Below, in pieces: positions 28,477 through 37,477 of a DNA stretch of 64,000 bases; position 1 is the first letter of the stretch; each line of letters opens with the position of its first letter. The translations under genes were made by a program, and so were the position numbers. The stretch is taken from NCBI RefSeq assembly GCF_000012725.1, contig NC_007406.1, forward strand, positions 3,338,094 to 3,402,093, in the 5' to 3' direction. The stretch is from Nitrobacter winogradskyi Nb-255 (GTDB lineage: Bacteria; Pseudomonadota; Alphaproteobacteria; Rhizobiales; Xanthobacteraceae). The notes below the pieces were generated by a model. That model had not been told where the DNA came from. It made no database searches and was given only the letters and a program-made list of their open reading frames with translations.

Positions 28477-28626
28477 GGCGTGGCTCCTTTGTTAGCAGAA
28501 AGCGGAAGCGCAACGCTCTCAGTCACCGATAAATGCGGAGGACCGGACTGCGAAGCGAGGGTGAGCACTCATAACGGCGCAAGCGCCGTCATCAGGGGAG
28601 GATTTGATACGTTAGCCGCACCAAAC

Positions 28627-28854
28627 TTATGCTTCGGTCGTCCACCGAGTATTGCACTTAGAACAGTGCCATTCGTTGGTGACTACATGAGGCGAATATT
28701 GCGAGTTCACCGGTGCTGTTACAGCATTCCCACAAGCGCAGGTATCAGTCCCCTCGGGGCGCGATCTTCGGATGGGTATCTCACGAGCGACGCGACTTGC
28801 CCATCTGCGCTCTGAACTCCTCTGAAGATGAATCGGATAGACCATGGCGTACAT
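28627..28854 (-). CDS. Small putative zinc-ribbon protein
   Basis: A 75-residue protein whose C-terminal half has paired cysteines: CACGNAVTAPVN and EWHCSKCNTRW. A zinc knuckle is likely. GGGAG lies before the ATG (28854). Its partner or nucleic-acid target is unknown. Confidence 0.5.
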   Translation of the reverse strand: MYAMVYPIHLQRSSERRWASRVAREIPIRRSRPEGTDTCACGNAVTAPVNSQYSPHVVTNEWHCSKCNTRWTTEA

Positions 28855-29273
28855 AGCTTGCTCCCTTTGTGGGCAAGAGCACAGGAGCGTCTCTCTATCG
28901 CCAGCGCCGATTATGATTTTAGTGTCTGGCGATTGCTCTCATATAGGCAGTTCAACTGAACATAACCAGAGCCATGCAACTGAAACCTAAAAAGAAAAGG
29001 AAGTCTCATGGTTGAGTTTGGCGGGCAGACGCGCCGTCGCGCAAGGCTGCACTCATTGCTCTAGTAAAAAATGTAAATAATCCTCATTTGGAAGAGCAAC
29101 CTTATGTCAGTTGGGAGCTTGGCTATTGGGTGTTTTCCCATGACACCCCGCCTGTGGCGGCCTCGGCATTTGCAGGCTGCCGGGGCCGTCGCTTGGTCTC
29201 GTAGAGTCCACTCCGAAAGGCTTTCTCCGCGCCCCCTGTGATAGACTGACCTCAAGACAGGAGGAGGCAAGTC
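28855..29273. other. Stretch with no supported gene
   Basis: About 420 bases, partly AT-rich near 29060, with no frame that I would call. It probably holds the promoter of the gene at 29274. Confidence 0.45.
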
Positions 29274-29501
29274 ATGACAGAGCGCCGCGAACTATATCGA
29301 AGCCCGAATGGAGATTCCTGGTACTTGGGTCGCGAACCTACGGACGGGCATGCCTTTATCATCCACCAGCCCAATTCCCCTTCCGGCGGGCGGTTGTCGC
29401 ACATTGAACTGGGAGCGTTCCTCCGGAGTGGAAAGGGTCCAGAACAGCAAGCATTGCTCCGTTTGATCGGCACACTCGTTGAAGTGCCACCATACGCCTG
29501 A
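29274..29501 (+). CDS. Conserved small hypothetical protein
   Basis: A 75-residue protein: ELYRSPNGDSWYLGREPTDG, then SGGRLSHIELGAFLRSG. The motif YRSPNGD.W.L.R....G and the RLS.IE..AFL pattern are common in small proteins of this family; function unknown. A strong AGGAGG box precedes the ATG. Confidence 0.75.
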   Translation: MTERRELYRSPNGDSWYLGREPTDGHAFIIHQPNSPSGGRLSHIELGAFLRSGKGPEQQALLRLIGTLVEVPPYA

Positions 29502-29507
29502 TCAGGC

Positions 29508-29919
29508 GCTATGCGTATCCAGCGAAGTTATTATGAGCGACGCGCTTCTGCCAACCCATCCGAACAAGCGTCTCCACTGCATGAGAGAACTCTGCAGTCT
29601 ACATGTAATCGGCGAAGCCTCGGAAACTCTTGTTGCGCCAACCGTCATTCGGAGAATCCTTGCGCGCGCGCCGCAAGCCGCCCAACGCCCCCATATGGGC
29701 ATACTCGATGTGGGCCGCCCCAAGACTTCCGGCGAGCGCGTCGCTCCCGAACTGCGGATTGTGTCGTGAACCCGGCATCGTGCGGATATCGATCAGTTGT
29801 TCGATGCCGTAGATTTTCAGCAATTCGACGAAACGCTCGATCGGCAAAGTCGAATGTCCGACGGTGAGGATCGTGCTTTTCGGCCAATGTACATCCTGTG
29901 GCAGAATATAGTCGCTCAT
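29508..29919 (-). pseudogene. DUF488 protein with premature stop
   Basis: The N-terminal 106 codons are a good DUF488 domain: ILTVGHSTLPIERFVELLK, SRHNPQFGSDALAGSL, and WRNKSFRGFADYM. A TAG (29599-29601 on the complement) then replaces the expected CAG after ADYM. The family-like TAEFSHAVETLV follows before the frame decays and ends at 29508. The C-terminal cysteine-containing part is missing, so the gene is inactive or truncated. Confidence 0.7.
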
Positions 29920-30075
29920 GATGAAAATCGCGATAAAGTCTGCTCATTAGACAAATCCAGCCCATCCTAGCGCAATCGATTTCGTGAGGCGACCACGGCT
30001 GCCAGCATCCGGACCCCGCGCGATCAGCATCGATTCGCTGCCGCATAATCGATAACCAGGCTGGCGTAGTTCCGA

Positions 30076-31209
30076 TCATACGCTCCCAACGTCGGTAGAC
30101 TCTGCAATAGGATCGTTCAGTTGTCGGCACTTTCGCGTGGTGCGCGCGGCCTCTTCCTCAGCCCGACGGCGTTGTTCGGCCTCATCCACCGTGGGCGTGG
30201 CGATGGTTGGCGGGACGACAGGCCGCCCCCTATTCTGTGCATCAACGATCGGACGCCCGAGATCGCCCGGCAACGGCGGGCCAAGAACAGGCCCGGTATA
30301 GTCGCGCGGCAGGCCGGCGAGCCCGTCGGCGGGTTGCCGGTTGGTGGTGGAGTAAAGCTCCTGACCACTCTTGCCGGCGTCGCGCGTCTGGATCGCGTAG
30401 ATCAGCGCCCCACCGACGCCAAGCGACGGTCGAGGCGGATGCATATGGTGCATGGGACCGACGCCGAAGGTCCCGCCGGCCTTGGTCCGGTAGCCATGGC
30501 TGTTGAGCCATTTGACCAGTTGCTTGATACCGAGCGGCGGAGTGCGAGTTTCGGAATCGCCTTCCGCATAGAGGCGGAAGATCAGCCGGACGGTCTCGGC
30601 CTCGACAGGATCGATGGCGAGGTGTTTCTTGATCTTCTGCCCGCGCCGTTCCGCCTCGACAATAGTGTAACCCAGTGGCGGTGAGGCACCGTTCCAAAAG
30701 CCTTGTTTGGCGTTCTCCTTCATCGCCCTGGTGACATTCTTGCCGTTTTCCTTCGAGGTGTACTCGTCGAAGATGCCGATGATCTGACGCATCATCTCTT
30801 GCGACGGATCGGTGCCGGTCGGCTGCGTCATGGAGACAACCTCGACACCGTGACGGCGAAGCTTGCGGATCGTCAGTTCCATCGTGGCCCCGTCGCGGAA
30901 AAACCGCGAAAAGGAGTGCACGACGATGACATCATAAGGGTGATCGGCATCGCAGGCGCGTTCCAGCATCGCCTGAAACACCGGCCGTCGATCGTCGGTG
31001 GCGCTCGCTCCGGGCTCGACATATTCATCGACGACGGACCAGCCGTTCGACAGGCAATGCCGCGTGGTCAGATCGCGCTGCGAGGGGATCGATACCTCGC
31101 CTTCCGCCTGCCGCCCGGTCGAGACACGCAGATAGACGGCGGTGCGCAGCGGTGCGGGGCAGTCCGTCGCGGCAAGATTTGTTCGTGAATGCAGATTCCG
31201 GGCAATCAA
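30076..31209 (-). pseudogene. Serine recombinase fused in frame to a TrbI fragment
   Basis: One 377-codon frame joins two unrelated parts. Residues 20-255 are a large serine recombinase N-terminus, with the catalytic-serine region AVYLRVSTGRQ, then GASATDDRRPVF and VIVVHSFSRFFRDG. The recombinase domain begins at FWNGASPPLGYTIVEAERRG. Near 30430 it changes to conjugal-transfer protein TrbI: LGVGGALIYAIQTRDAGKSG, then LPRDYTGPVLGPPLPGDLGR, ending after EEEAARTTR. Zinc ribbon and coiled coil of the recombinase, and the periplasmic part of TrbI, are missing. It is best read as a deletion product. Confidence 0.78.
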
Positions 31210-31356
31210 TGCATCGCCTCGATCTATCCGCCGGTCATATCGGTGTATGAAGATTACAGTCCGGCAGTTGTTTCCAGTGCTTTACTTTTACATCTTTTTT
31301 CCCAAAAATGGAAACGCTATCTTCCATTTCCTGGAAATCTGCGCTAGTATCCGCCC

Positions 31357-31668
31357 ATGCTGGTGATCGGCACGGACATTGTTGAACAATATTTTGCCGA
31401 ACGGTCCGGTCATCGAGGTATTGATGCGGCGCGCTCTCAATACAGAGCGTGGCTTGCGATTGCAGGAGCTTCGGATTGGCGGACGCCGCAGGACGTGAAG
31501 CGTTCGCACCCCAAGGCGAGCATCCTGAAAGGCGGACGGGTGGTATTCAATATCAAGGCCAATGACTTCCGGCTGATAGCCTTGATGCAGTATCGTGATG
31601 GTGTGGTGATGATCCGCTTTTTCGGCAGCCATGAAGAATATGACAAGGTGAATGCGGAGACGGTGTGA
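31357..31668 (+). CDS. higB: HigB-type mRNA interferase toxin
   Basis: A 103-residue RelE-fold toxin. The HigB pattern is seen in YRAWLAIAGASDWRTPQDVK, KASILKGGRVVFNIKANDFR and VVMIRFFGSHEEYDK. Family members cut ribosome-bound mRNA. The stop overlaps the antitoxin start (TGATG). The toxin-first order is typical of HigBA. Confidence 0.88.
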   Translation: MLVIGTDIVEQYFAERSGHRGIDAARSQYRAWLAIAGASDWRTPQDVKRSHPKASILKGGRVVFNIKANDFRLIALMQYRDGVVMIRFFGSHEEYDKVNAETV

Positions 31669-32042
31669 TGAAGGCAACTTTGATCGTTATCCAGAACCAG
31701 GCCGATCATGAGGCGGCCAAGGCCCTTGTCGGCAAGCTGATCCAATCAAGCGATGCCGCCGATCGTGCGCGCATGGTGGCGCAATCGCGCCTTATCGAAG
31801 CCTATGAACGTACACGCTGGCCGCGCAAAGCGCCGCCATTGCCTGATTTGCTGAGCTATCTGGTGGAGCAACATGGTTTGACGCGTGCCGATCTTGTGCC
31901 GCTTCTGGGCACGGCGAGCCGCGTTAGCGAAGTGATGTCCGGCAAGCGCGAATTGAGCATGACGATGGTGAAGCGTCTGCGCGAACGTTTCCATATTCCT
32001 GCCGACTTGCTGATTTCGGCAAGCGAGAGTGTCGCAGCCTAG
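31668..32042 (+). CDS. higA: HigA-type HTH antitoxin
   Basis: A 124-residue antitoxin. The C-terminal HTH_3/Cro-like fold is seen in GLTRADLVPLLGTASRVSEV and MSGKRELSMTMVKRLRERFH. The N-terminal half (VIQNQADHEAAKALVGKLI) is the HigB-binding type. It probably represses the operon. Confidence 0.85.
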   Translation: MKATLIVIQNQADHEAAKALVGKLIQSSDAADRARMVAQSRLIEAYERTRWPRKAPPLPDLLSYLVEQHGLTRADLVPLLGTASRVSEVMSGKRELSMTMVKRLRERFHIPADLLISASESVAA

Positions 32043-32171
32043 GTGGAAAAGGATTCGAGCGCGCTCCGGTAAAGCAGTGCGCGAACGGGATTGATGGGTG
32101 TCCGTCGTCAGATGAATTGAGACTGTTCCGGGGTCACGGGAACGGAGGTTCTGGCTCATCTGGGTTTGAGG

Positions 32172-33152
32172 TTAGGCGGCCTGCAGGTGATGCTGCAAGC
32201 GTCTTTGGTGGATGGTCTGGCGTTTGATCCTTTCGCGTTCGGTGAGGATGGTCTGCCCGCGGCCGAAGTAGACGTCAGCGGGCGTGAGATTATCGATGCT
32301 CTCGTGATAGCGGCCGTGATTGTAGTGCTCGACGAAGGCCGCGACCTGCCGTTCAAGGTCGCCGGGCAGATAGTAGTTTTCCAGCAGGATGCGGTTCTTC
32401 AGGGTCTGATGCCAGCGCTCGATCTTGCCCTGCGTCTGGGGATGATACGGCGCGCCGCGAACGTGTTTCATGCCCTTGCCGTCGAGCCAGGTAGCGAGTT
32501 CGGCCGAGATGTATGAGGCGCCGTTGTCGCTCAACAGCCTCGGCCGATGCGCGACCGTGATCTGGTCGAGCCCCGATGCCGCCAGAGCCAGATCGAGCGT
32601 GGCGGTGACGTCATCCGCCCGCATCGTGGCGCAGAGCTTCCAGGCGACGATGAAGCGGGAGAAGTCGTCGAGCACGGTCGAGAGATAATACCAGCCCCAA
32701 CCCGTGATCTTCAGGTAGGTGAAGTCGGTTTGCCAGAGCTGGTTGGGCGCTGTCGTCTTGTCCTTGAACTCAGACGCCGCCTTGATGACGATATAGGCTG
32801 GGCTGGTGATGAGATCATGAGCCTTCAGCAGCCGATATACCGACGCCTCCGAGACAAAGTAGCGCTTCTCGTCGGTGAAGCGCACCGCCAGCTCGCGCGG
32901 GCTCAGCTCCGTTTCGCGCAGCGCCAGCTCGACGATCTCGGCCCGGATTGGGTCAGGAATCCGGTTCCAGACACGATCCGGCCGCGAGCGATGATCGGCC
33001 AGAGCCTCGATCCCACCGGTGAGATAGCGATCGTACCAGCGATAGAACGTGGCGCGCGGGATGCCGAGCTTGTCCAGGGTTCGCCGTGCCGGCAGATGCG
33101 AGGCCTCGACCAGGCGAATGATCTCGGCCTTTTCGGATGCAGGATACCTCAT
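32172..33152 (-). CDS. IS3-family transposase OrfB, type A copy 2
   Basis: Identical to the 326-residue OrfB at 12845-13825, all catalytic residues present. Confidence 0.92.
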   Translation of the reverse strand: MRYPASEKAEIIRLVEASHLPARRTLDKLGIPRATFYRWYDRYLTGGIEALADHRSRPDRVWNRIPDPIRAEIVELALRETELSPRELAVRFTDEKRYFVSEASVYRLLKAHDLITSPAYIVIKAASEFKDKTTAPNQLWQTDFTYLKITGWGWYYLSTVLDDFSRFIVAWKLCATMRADDVTATLDLALAASGLDQITVAHRPRLLSDNGASYISAELATWLDGKGMKHVRGAPYHPQTQGKIERWHQTLKNRILLENYYLPGDLERQVAAFVEHYNHGRYHESIDNLTPADVYFGRGQTILTERERIKRQTIHQRRLQHHLQAA

Positions 33153-33523
33153 GTGTCGTCCTCCCCATCCGCGAGCATGCTTTTTTTCAGCAGGCGGTTT
33201 TCCAGGGTGAGATCGGCCACGGCCTCCTTCAGGGCCTGCGCCTCACGGCGCAGCTCTTTCACCTCGTCCGACGTCGCGGCGCGGGCCGTGTCACCAGCGA
33301 GACGGCGCTTGCCGGCGTCGAGGAACTCCTTCGACCAGCCGTAATACATCGACGAGGCGATCCCCTCGCGCCGACACAGCTCGGCGATGCTCTCCTCGCC
33401 GCGCACGCCTTCCAGCACGATGCGGGTCTTCTCTTCAGCCGAGAACTGCCGGCGCGTTGCCCGGCGGATGTCCTTCACGACCTGCTCTGCCGGTGCTTTC
33501 TCCGGCCCGGATTTCTGTCTCAT
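33149..33523 (-). CDS. IS3-family transposase OrfA, type A copy 2
   Basis: A 124-residue HTH protein, differing from copy 1 at one visible position (SAEEKTRIV versus SAEEKIRIV). The A7 slippage run is kept. Confidence 0.9.
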   Translation of the reverse strand: MRQKSGPEKAPAEQVVKDIRRATRRQFSAEEKTRIVLEGVRGEESIAELCRREGIASSMYYGWSKEFLDAGKRRLAGDTARAATSDEVKELRREAQALKEAVADLTLENRLLKKSMLADGEDDT

Positions 33524-33608
33524 CTGCGCTCCAAATTGGCTGCGATGATCCAGAAATCCTCCCTTCCCGAAAACTCCTAAACTGTCTCAAGAGCCCTGAC
33601 GGCGGACA

Positions 33609-33775
33609 CTGACGATGAACCGTTCGTCATCATCGCCACCGATCGAGCGGTTTGCGTAGAATGTTAGGCGAACCACGTCGGCCCCGATGAAATCAACACC
33701 GGCAACACCATCGCAGAAGACGTCTGGCACTCGATCCGGATCAAGATAGCTATCGCGAGGGAAGCGCGTCATTCG
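33609..33775 (-). pseudogene. Plasmid-type hypothetical protein cut by IS
   Basis: The N-terminus MTRFPRDSYLDPDRVPDVFC and the strand GADVVRLTFYANRSIGGDD look like a small protein of plasmid gene clusters. The frame enters the IS at 33608, so the C-terminus is lost. An upstream in-frame start at 33877 exists, but the conserved part begins at 33775. Confidence 0.45.
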
Positions 33776-34169
33776 AAGACCCCTCCCCTCTGGATACCGA
33801 GCACGCCCCGTTGCTGCCGCAAGCGCAGCGGTCGACACCGCAATTTCCGGCTTCGTTGAGGAAAACAATTCCGTCATCGACGAACCGGCGCACCGCGGGA
33901 ATCAGAGCGATGCCCGACGTGCCCATCAATATTTCGATCGATCGAGTTAGTCGCTCGCAAGCATTGGAGAGGCGAATCGTGGCCCGCTCCCATGCGATCA
34001 CGACTTCGGGCGGTTCTGCGCGGGAACGGCCCGAAGGAGCAGCCTGTTCCGACGCGTCACAGGCTGCTCCTTCAACAGTCGAAGGCTGCGGTACCGGTGC
34101 AGCATTGCACTGGCCTACCTGTGCCCGCTGGGCACAGGTAGGAACCGCCAGCTTAGGTCGGATCGACAT
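33750..34169 (-). CDS. Hypothetical protein, weakly supported
   Basis: A 139-codon frame whose C-terminal half (WERATIRLSNACERLTRSIE, then FVDDGIVFLNEAGNCGVDRC) looks coherent. It overlaps the next gene by 26 bases, as in plasmid clusters. The N-terminal half spans two perfect hairpins (34033-34073, 34114-34142) and is probably not original coding sequence. I see no known domain. Confidence 0.35.
   Translation of the reverse strand: MSIRPKLAVPTCAQRAQVGQCNAAPVPQPSTVEGAACDASEQAAPSGRSRAEPPEVVIAWERATIRLSNACERLTRSIEILMGTSGIALIPAVRRFVDDGIVFLNEAGNCGVDRCACGSNGACSVSRGEGSSNDALPSR
34033..34073. repeat. 15-base perfect inverted repeat
   Basis: GAAGGAGCAGCCTGT (34033-34047) pairs with 34059-34073 over an 11-base loop. 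It is not followed by a T-run, so it is not a simple terminator. Confidence 0.85.
34114..34142. repeat. 13-base perfect hairpin with 3-base loop
   Basis: CCTACCTGTGCCC (34114-34126) pairs with 34130-34142 around GCT. It lies 41 bases from the other hairpin and about 60 bases from the IS5-like element. Confidence 0.85.
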
Positions 34170-34204
34170 TCAGGATTCCCAGGCGGTCTGATCGCTGATT
34201 CATA

Positions 34205-35015
34205 GGGTTCCGTGATTCTGACACGGAGCTGCACGATGGGGATCAAGCGGTATGAGCTGAGCGATCATCAGTGGGCGAAGATTGCACCGTTGCTGCCAGG
34301 CAAGGCCTCTGATCCGGGACGGACGGGATCGGATAATCGGTTGTTTGTGAACGGCTGCCTGTGGGTGCTGCGATCCGGCGCGCACTGGTGTGACCTGCCG
34401 GAGCGCTATGGTCGCTGGAAGACGGTGCATCGGCGGTTCAGCAGGTGGTGCCATGCCGGTGTGTGGGAACGGGTGTTCTCCACCCTGACAGCCGATCGCG
34501 ACAACCAGTATCTGATGCTCGACTCAACCATCGTTCGAGCCCATCAGCAGGCGGCTACCGGAAAAGGGGGGCCAAGGATCAGGCGCTGGGGCGTTCCCGA
34601 GGTGGACTGACCACCAAGGTCCACATGCTCGCCGATGCGCTGGGCCGACCCTTGCGTTTCATCGTCACCGCCGGGCAGGTCGGAGACATCACACAAGCCC
34701 CCGCGCTGCTCGAAGCCCAGGCCGGGGACGCCGTGCTGGCCGACAAGGCTTATGACAGCAACGCCTTGCGTGCACTCATCGCCGGCATGGGCGCCGAAGC
34801 GGTGATCCCCTCAAACAGGACGCGCAAAATCATCATCCCGCATGACGCCGGTCTCTACAAGCACCGCAACCGCATCGAGCGCTGCTTCAACCGTCTCAAG
34901 CACTTCCGCCGTTTCGCCACCCGCTACGACAGGCGAACCGTTCACTTCACGGGCTTCGTTCACCTGGCCGCAGCCCTGATCTGGCTGCCGCGATGCGGTT
35001 CTGAATTACTTCAGG
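34205..35015 (+). mobile_element. IS5-family (IS427-like) element
   Basis: An element of about 810 bases with two overlapping transposase frames. The approximate ends share GTGATTCTGA (left) and its relative near 35001-35011 in inverse. The right end is uncertain, because the transposase frame runs past it to 35098. It interrupts the C-terminus of the minus-strand HTH gene. Confidence 0.65.
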
Positions 35016-35098
35016 ACCATCGGATCGGACCGATGACCTGCTCGCAGGATGCATGGCTGATCGCTGCGTCGCTTCCTTCCCATTGCCAGACCGACTGA
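34236..35098 (+). CDS. IS5-family transposase in two frames
   Basis: OrfA (34236-34610) begins MGIKRYELSDHQWAKIAPLL, has LWVLRSGAHWCDLPERYG, and holds the first D in LMLDSTIVRAHQ. The second frame (open from 34445) continues with TKVHMLADALGRPLRF and the second D in AVLADKAYDSNALRAL. The catalytic E is in YKHRNRIERCFNRLKHFRRF. Joining needs a -1 frameshift near the GGAAAAGGGGGG tract at about 34559-34570, as in the IS427 group. The normal stop after ALIWL is absent, so the end of the gene is altered. Confidence 0.78.
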
Positions 35099-35522
35099 GG
35101 TTCTCCACAGGAGGCGGTGGTGAAGAGGGTAAGGGAGAAGTGATGGTTCTATGATGGTTCATAGATGTGCGATGAGTCGCACAATTCGATGTGCGATCGG
35201 CGCACATCAAAGCCTCGGATTGAGCACCGGTTTGATGTGCGTCCGTCGCACATCTACTCATGCATAGCTCGTAAGTGTGGACCCGCTTTCGAAGACCGCC
35301 GGCGGCCCTAATCACCTTGATGAATCCGCTCTCCTCGAGCGCCTTGACGTGGCGAAGTACGGTCTCGCGCCGGCATGATGCCTCGCGGCCAATCGTCGCC
35401 ATGGATGGCCAGCACCGCCCGGTGACGTGGTCGGCGTGGTTCGCAAGTGAGATCAGGACCAGTTTGGAGCGCGGGTCATTGATGTGCTGCTCGAGCGCCC
35501 AGGCAACCGCTTGGATGCTCAT
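35016..35522 (-). pseudogene. HTH replication-type protein, C-terminus cut by IS5
   Basis: The start MSIQAVAWALEQHINDPRSK and the winged-helix region CWPSMATIGREASCRRETVL then HVKALEESGFIKVIR mark a helix-turn-helix protein common in plasmid and integrative-element clusters of rhizobia. The family reading ends at about SDGPEV (35015), where IS5 DNA begins. The last codons to 34947 are antisense to the transposase. Confidence 0.65.
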
Positions 35523-35812
35523 TCGCTCGACTCCCCGCACGCGGGAGCGAAAAGCTCTTCAAGGAACCGTTTGCGGACGTCCGGCGCGGCGGAGCGCCAG
35601 GCGTCGCGCAGCGGCTGCAGAGCATCCGCAACGCCGGCGGCTCGCGCCATGCCGTCGCGAATTCGCTGGCGCACCGCCGGGTCCGCCATGCGAATCTTCG
35701 TCTCTTCGCTAACCCTTGCCCGCTCGGCTGGATCAGCCCACCGTGCGCGGTTTCTTTCCGCGATTTTCGCCTTAGCTTCGGGCGAGTGCTTCCAGCCGCT
35801 GGGCTTCGTCAT
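35519..35812 (-). CDS. Small basic hypothetical protein, upstream partner of HTH gene
   Basis: A 97-residue, Arg- and Ala-rich protein: KPSGWKHSPEAKAKIAERNR, then ADPAVRQRIRDGMARAAG. The HSPEAKAKIAE type of repeat is like NUMOD3-associated motifs, but the match is short. Its stop overlaps the start of the HTH gene by four bases, so the two form an operon. Confidence 0.6.
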   Translation of the reverse strand: MTKPSGWKHSPEAKAKIAERNRARWADPAERARVSEETKIRMADPAVRQRIRDGMARAAGVADALQPLRDAWRSAAPDVRKRFLEELFAPACGESSE

Positions 35813-36182
35813 GGAAGCACCACGGCGGAACGACCCGAGAACCGGTTACGCGGACATTCAGCGGACGGTGATGGCTTGAAATGCGAGAAAGTGGCGCGCC
35901 ATTCAGAATAAAACAGCGAACTCTTATGTAATTGATATTGCTTTATAATTTTCGAAGCGCTCGGCGCTTTTTAGTCGAGCGACAATTGGTTTCCAGACGA
36001 TTGAACGCTTTCCTGAGGGACGTTCTCACTCTGGTGAAGGAGCAACGACAAACTCCGGCGGGAGCTTAACCCTGACGCCATCGAATTTGCGTTCGGCTCG
36101 ACCCCAATCGCCGTATGATCATGAATGGGTCACCTCTCCCTGAGGCTTTCCTGTTTATATCGGAGCAAGGGCGAGAGAGGTA
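35813..36182. other. Stretch with no supported gene
   Basis: About 370 AT-richer bases. The missing 5' part of hsdM is not found here: the frame upstream of the hsdM tail is closed by TAG at 36180-36182. Confidence 0.5.
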
Positions 36183-36456
36183 GCTGACAGAATTCGAACC
36201 AGAGCATATCAACAGGGCGCTGGAGACTTACGACTCACGGGCCGAGATCGAGAAATACTCCCATCGTGCCAGCCCGGAGGAGATCGCCGAGAACGACTTC
36301 AACCTCAACATCCCCCGCTACGTCGACACCTTCGAGCCGGAGGAGGAAATCGACGCTGCCGCCCTGCAGAAGCAGATCACCACGATCGAGGCCGAGCTGG
36401 TTGAGGTGCGTGGCAAGATGGCCGGCTACCTGAAGGAGCTGGGCGTCGATGTCTGA
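36183..36456 (+). pseudogene. hsdM: HsdM (type I DNA methyltransferase) C-terminal tail
   Basis: About 90 codons resemble the very end of type I restriction methylases: ALETYDSRAEIEKYSHRASP, then NDFNLNIPRYVDTFEPEEEI, and a coiled-coil end QKQITTIEAELVEVRGKM. All catalytic motifs are missing because the frame has no start and is cut by TAG at 36180. Its stop overlaps the rhuM start by eight bases, so this was once the first gene of the operon. Confidence 0.75.
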
Positions 36457-37477
36457 AGGTGAACTGATCCTTTACAGCACCGAGGACGGCGCCGCGACTG
36501 TTGGACTGCGGGCCGTGGACGGGACCGTATGGCTGAGCCAGCGGGAAATCGCGGAGTTGTTCGACAAGGATGTGCGCACTGTCAACGAGCACATCCGCAA
36601 TGTCTTCGCCGAGGGGGAGTGCGACCCCGAGGCAACTATCCGGAAATTCCGGATAGTTCAAACCGAGGGCGCTAGGCAGGTCGAACGCGGAGTGGATGCC
36701 TATAACCTCGATGTCATCCTCTCGGTCGGCTACCGCGTTCGCTCTGCCCGAGGCACCCAGTTTCGCCGCTGGGCCACCACCGTCTTGCGCGAATATCTGG
36801 TCAAGGGCTTCGTGATGGACGACGCCCGGCTGAAACAAGCCGATCAATGGGACTATTTCGACGAGTGGCTTGCTCGCATCCGGGATATCCGCGCCTCGGA
36901 AAAGCGCTTCTATCATAAGGTACGCGACCTTTACACCACCGCCATCGATTACGACAAGACGTCGGAACAAGCGCAGGCCTTCTTCAAGAAGGTGCAGAAC
37001 AAAATGCTCTGGGCGGTGACCGGCAAGACCGCCGCCGAACTGATCGAAAGCCGCAGCGACCCGGACGCGCCCAACATGGGCCTGACCAGTTGGAAAGGCT
37101 CGGTCGTGCGCAAGGGCGATGTCGGTACCGCCAAAAATTACCTCAGAGCCGAGGAGGTCGAGGAACTGAACCGCATCGTCGTGATGTATCTCGACTATGC
37201 CGAGGACCAGGCCAAGCGCCGCCGTCCTGTCACCATGGCCGAGTGGTCCGATAAGCTCGACGCCTTCCTATCTTTCAATGAGCGCGACGTGCTGACCCAC
37301 GCCGGTCGGCTGCGGATGGACGTAGCGCAGAGGCTGGCCGCCGAGCGGTTCGAGGTATTCAACGCGAGCAGGCGCGCGGCCGAGGCGCTGGCGGCAGACG
37401 CGGAGGATATCGCCCAGCTGGAGGAGATGGAGAAGGCAGCCAAGAAGGGCCGGAAGAAGGGTGGCGGCGATGCTTAA
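36449..37477 (+). CDS. rhuM: RhuM-family protein
   Basis: A 342-residue protein of the RhuM (virulence RhuM) family. The N-terminal antirepressor-like part contains VWLSQREIAELFDKDVRTVN, then HIRNVFAEGECDPEATIRKF. The conserved region YNLDVILSVGYRVRSARGTQ and FRRWATTVLREYLVKGFVMD follows. The C-terminal half holds EKRFYHKVRDLYTTAIDYD. The name comes from Salmonella; the molecular role is unknown. It is often found inside type I restriction operons, as here, between hsdM and hsdS. Its ATG lies within the end of hsdM and its end overlaps hsdS. Confidence 0.85.
   Translation: MSEGELILYSTEDGAATVGLRAVDGTVWLSQREIAELFDKDVRTVNEHIRNVFAEGECDPEATIRKFRIVQTEGARQVERGVDAYNLDVILSVGYRVRSARGTQFRRWATTVLREYLVKGFVMDDARLKQADQWDYFDEWLARIRDIRASEKRFYHKVRDLYTTAIDYDKTSEQAQAFFKKVQNKMLWAVTGKTAAELIESRSDPDAPNMGLTSWKGSVVRKGDVGTAKNYLRAEEVEELNRIVVMYLDYAEDQAKRRRPVTMAEWSDKLDAFLSFNERDVLTHAGRLRMDVAQRLAAERFEVFNASRRAAEALAADAEDIAQLEEMEKAAKKGRKKGGGDA

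Larger units (their letters stand above)
32099..33608 (-). mobile_element. IS3-family insertion sequence, type A, copy 2
   Basis: A 1510-base copy in the same orientation as 12772-14281 and 17.8 kb from it. No target duplication (GGG left, CTG right). As direct repeats the two copies could delete everything between them by recombination. Confidence 0.93.

Noticed and set aside
12772..33608. Composite transposon made by the two type A copies
   Set aside because: No outer target duplication, and the cargo is a mix of decayed plasmid and core-like genes.
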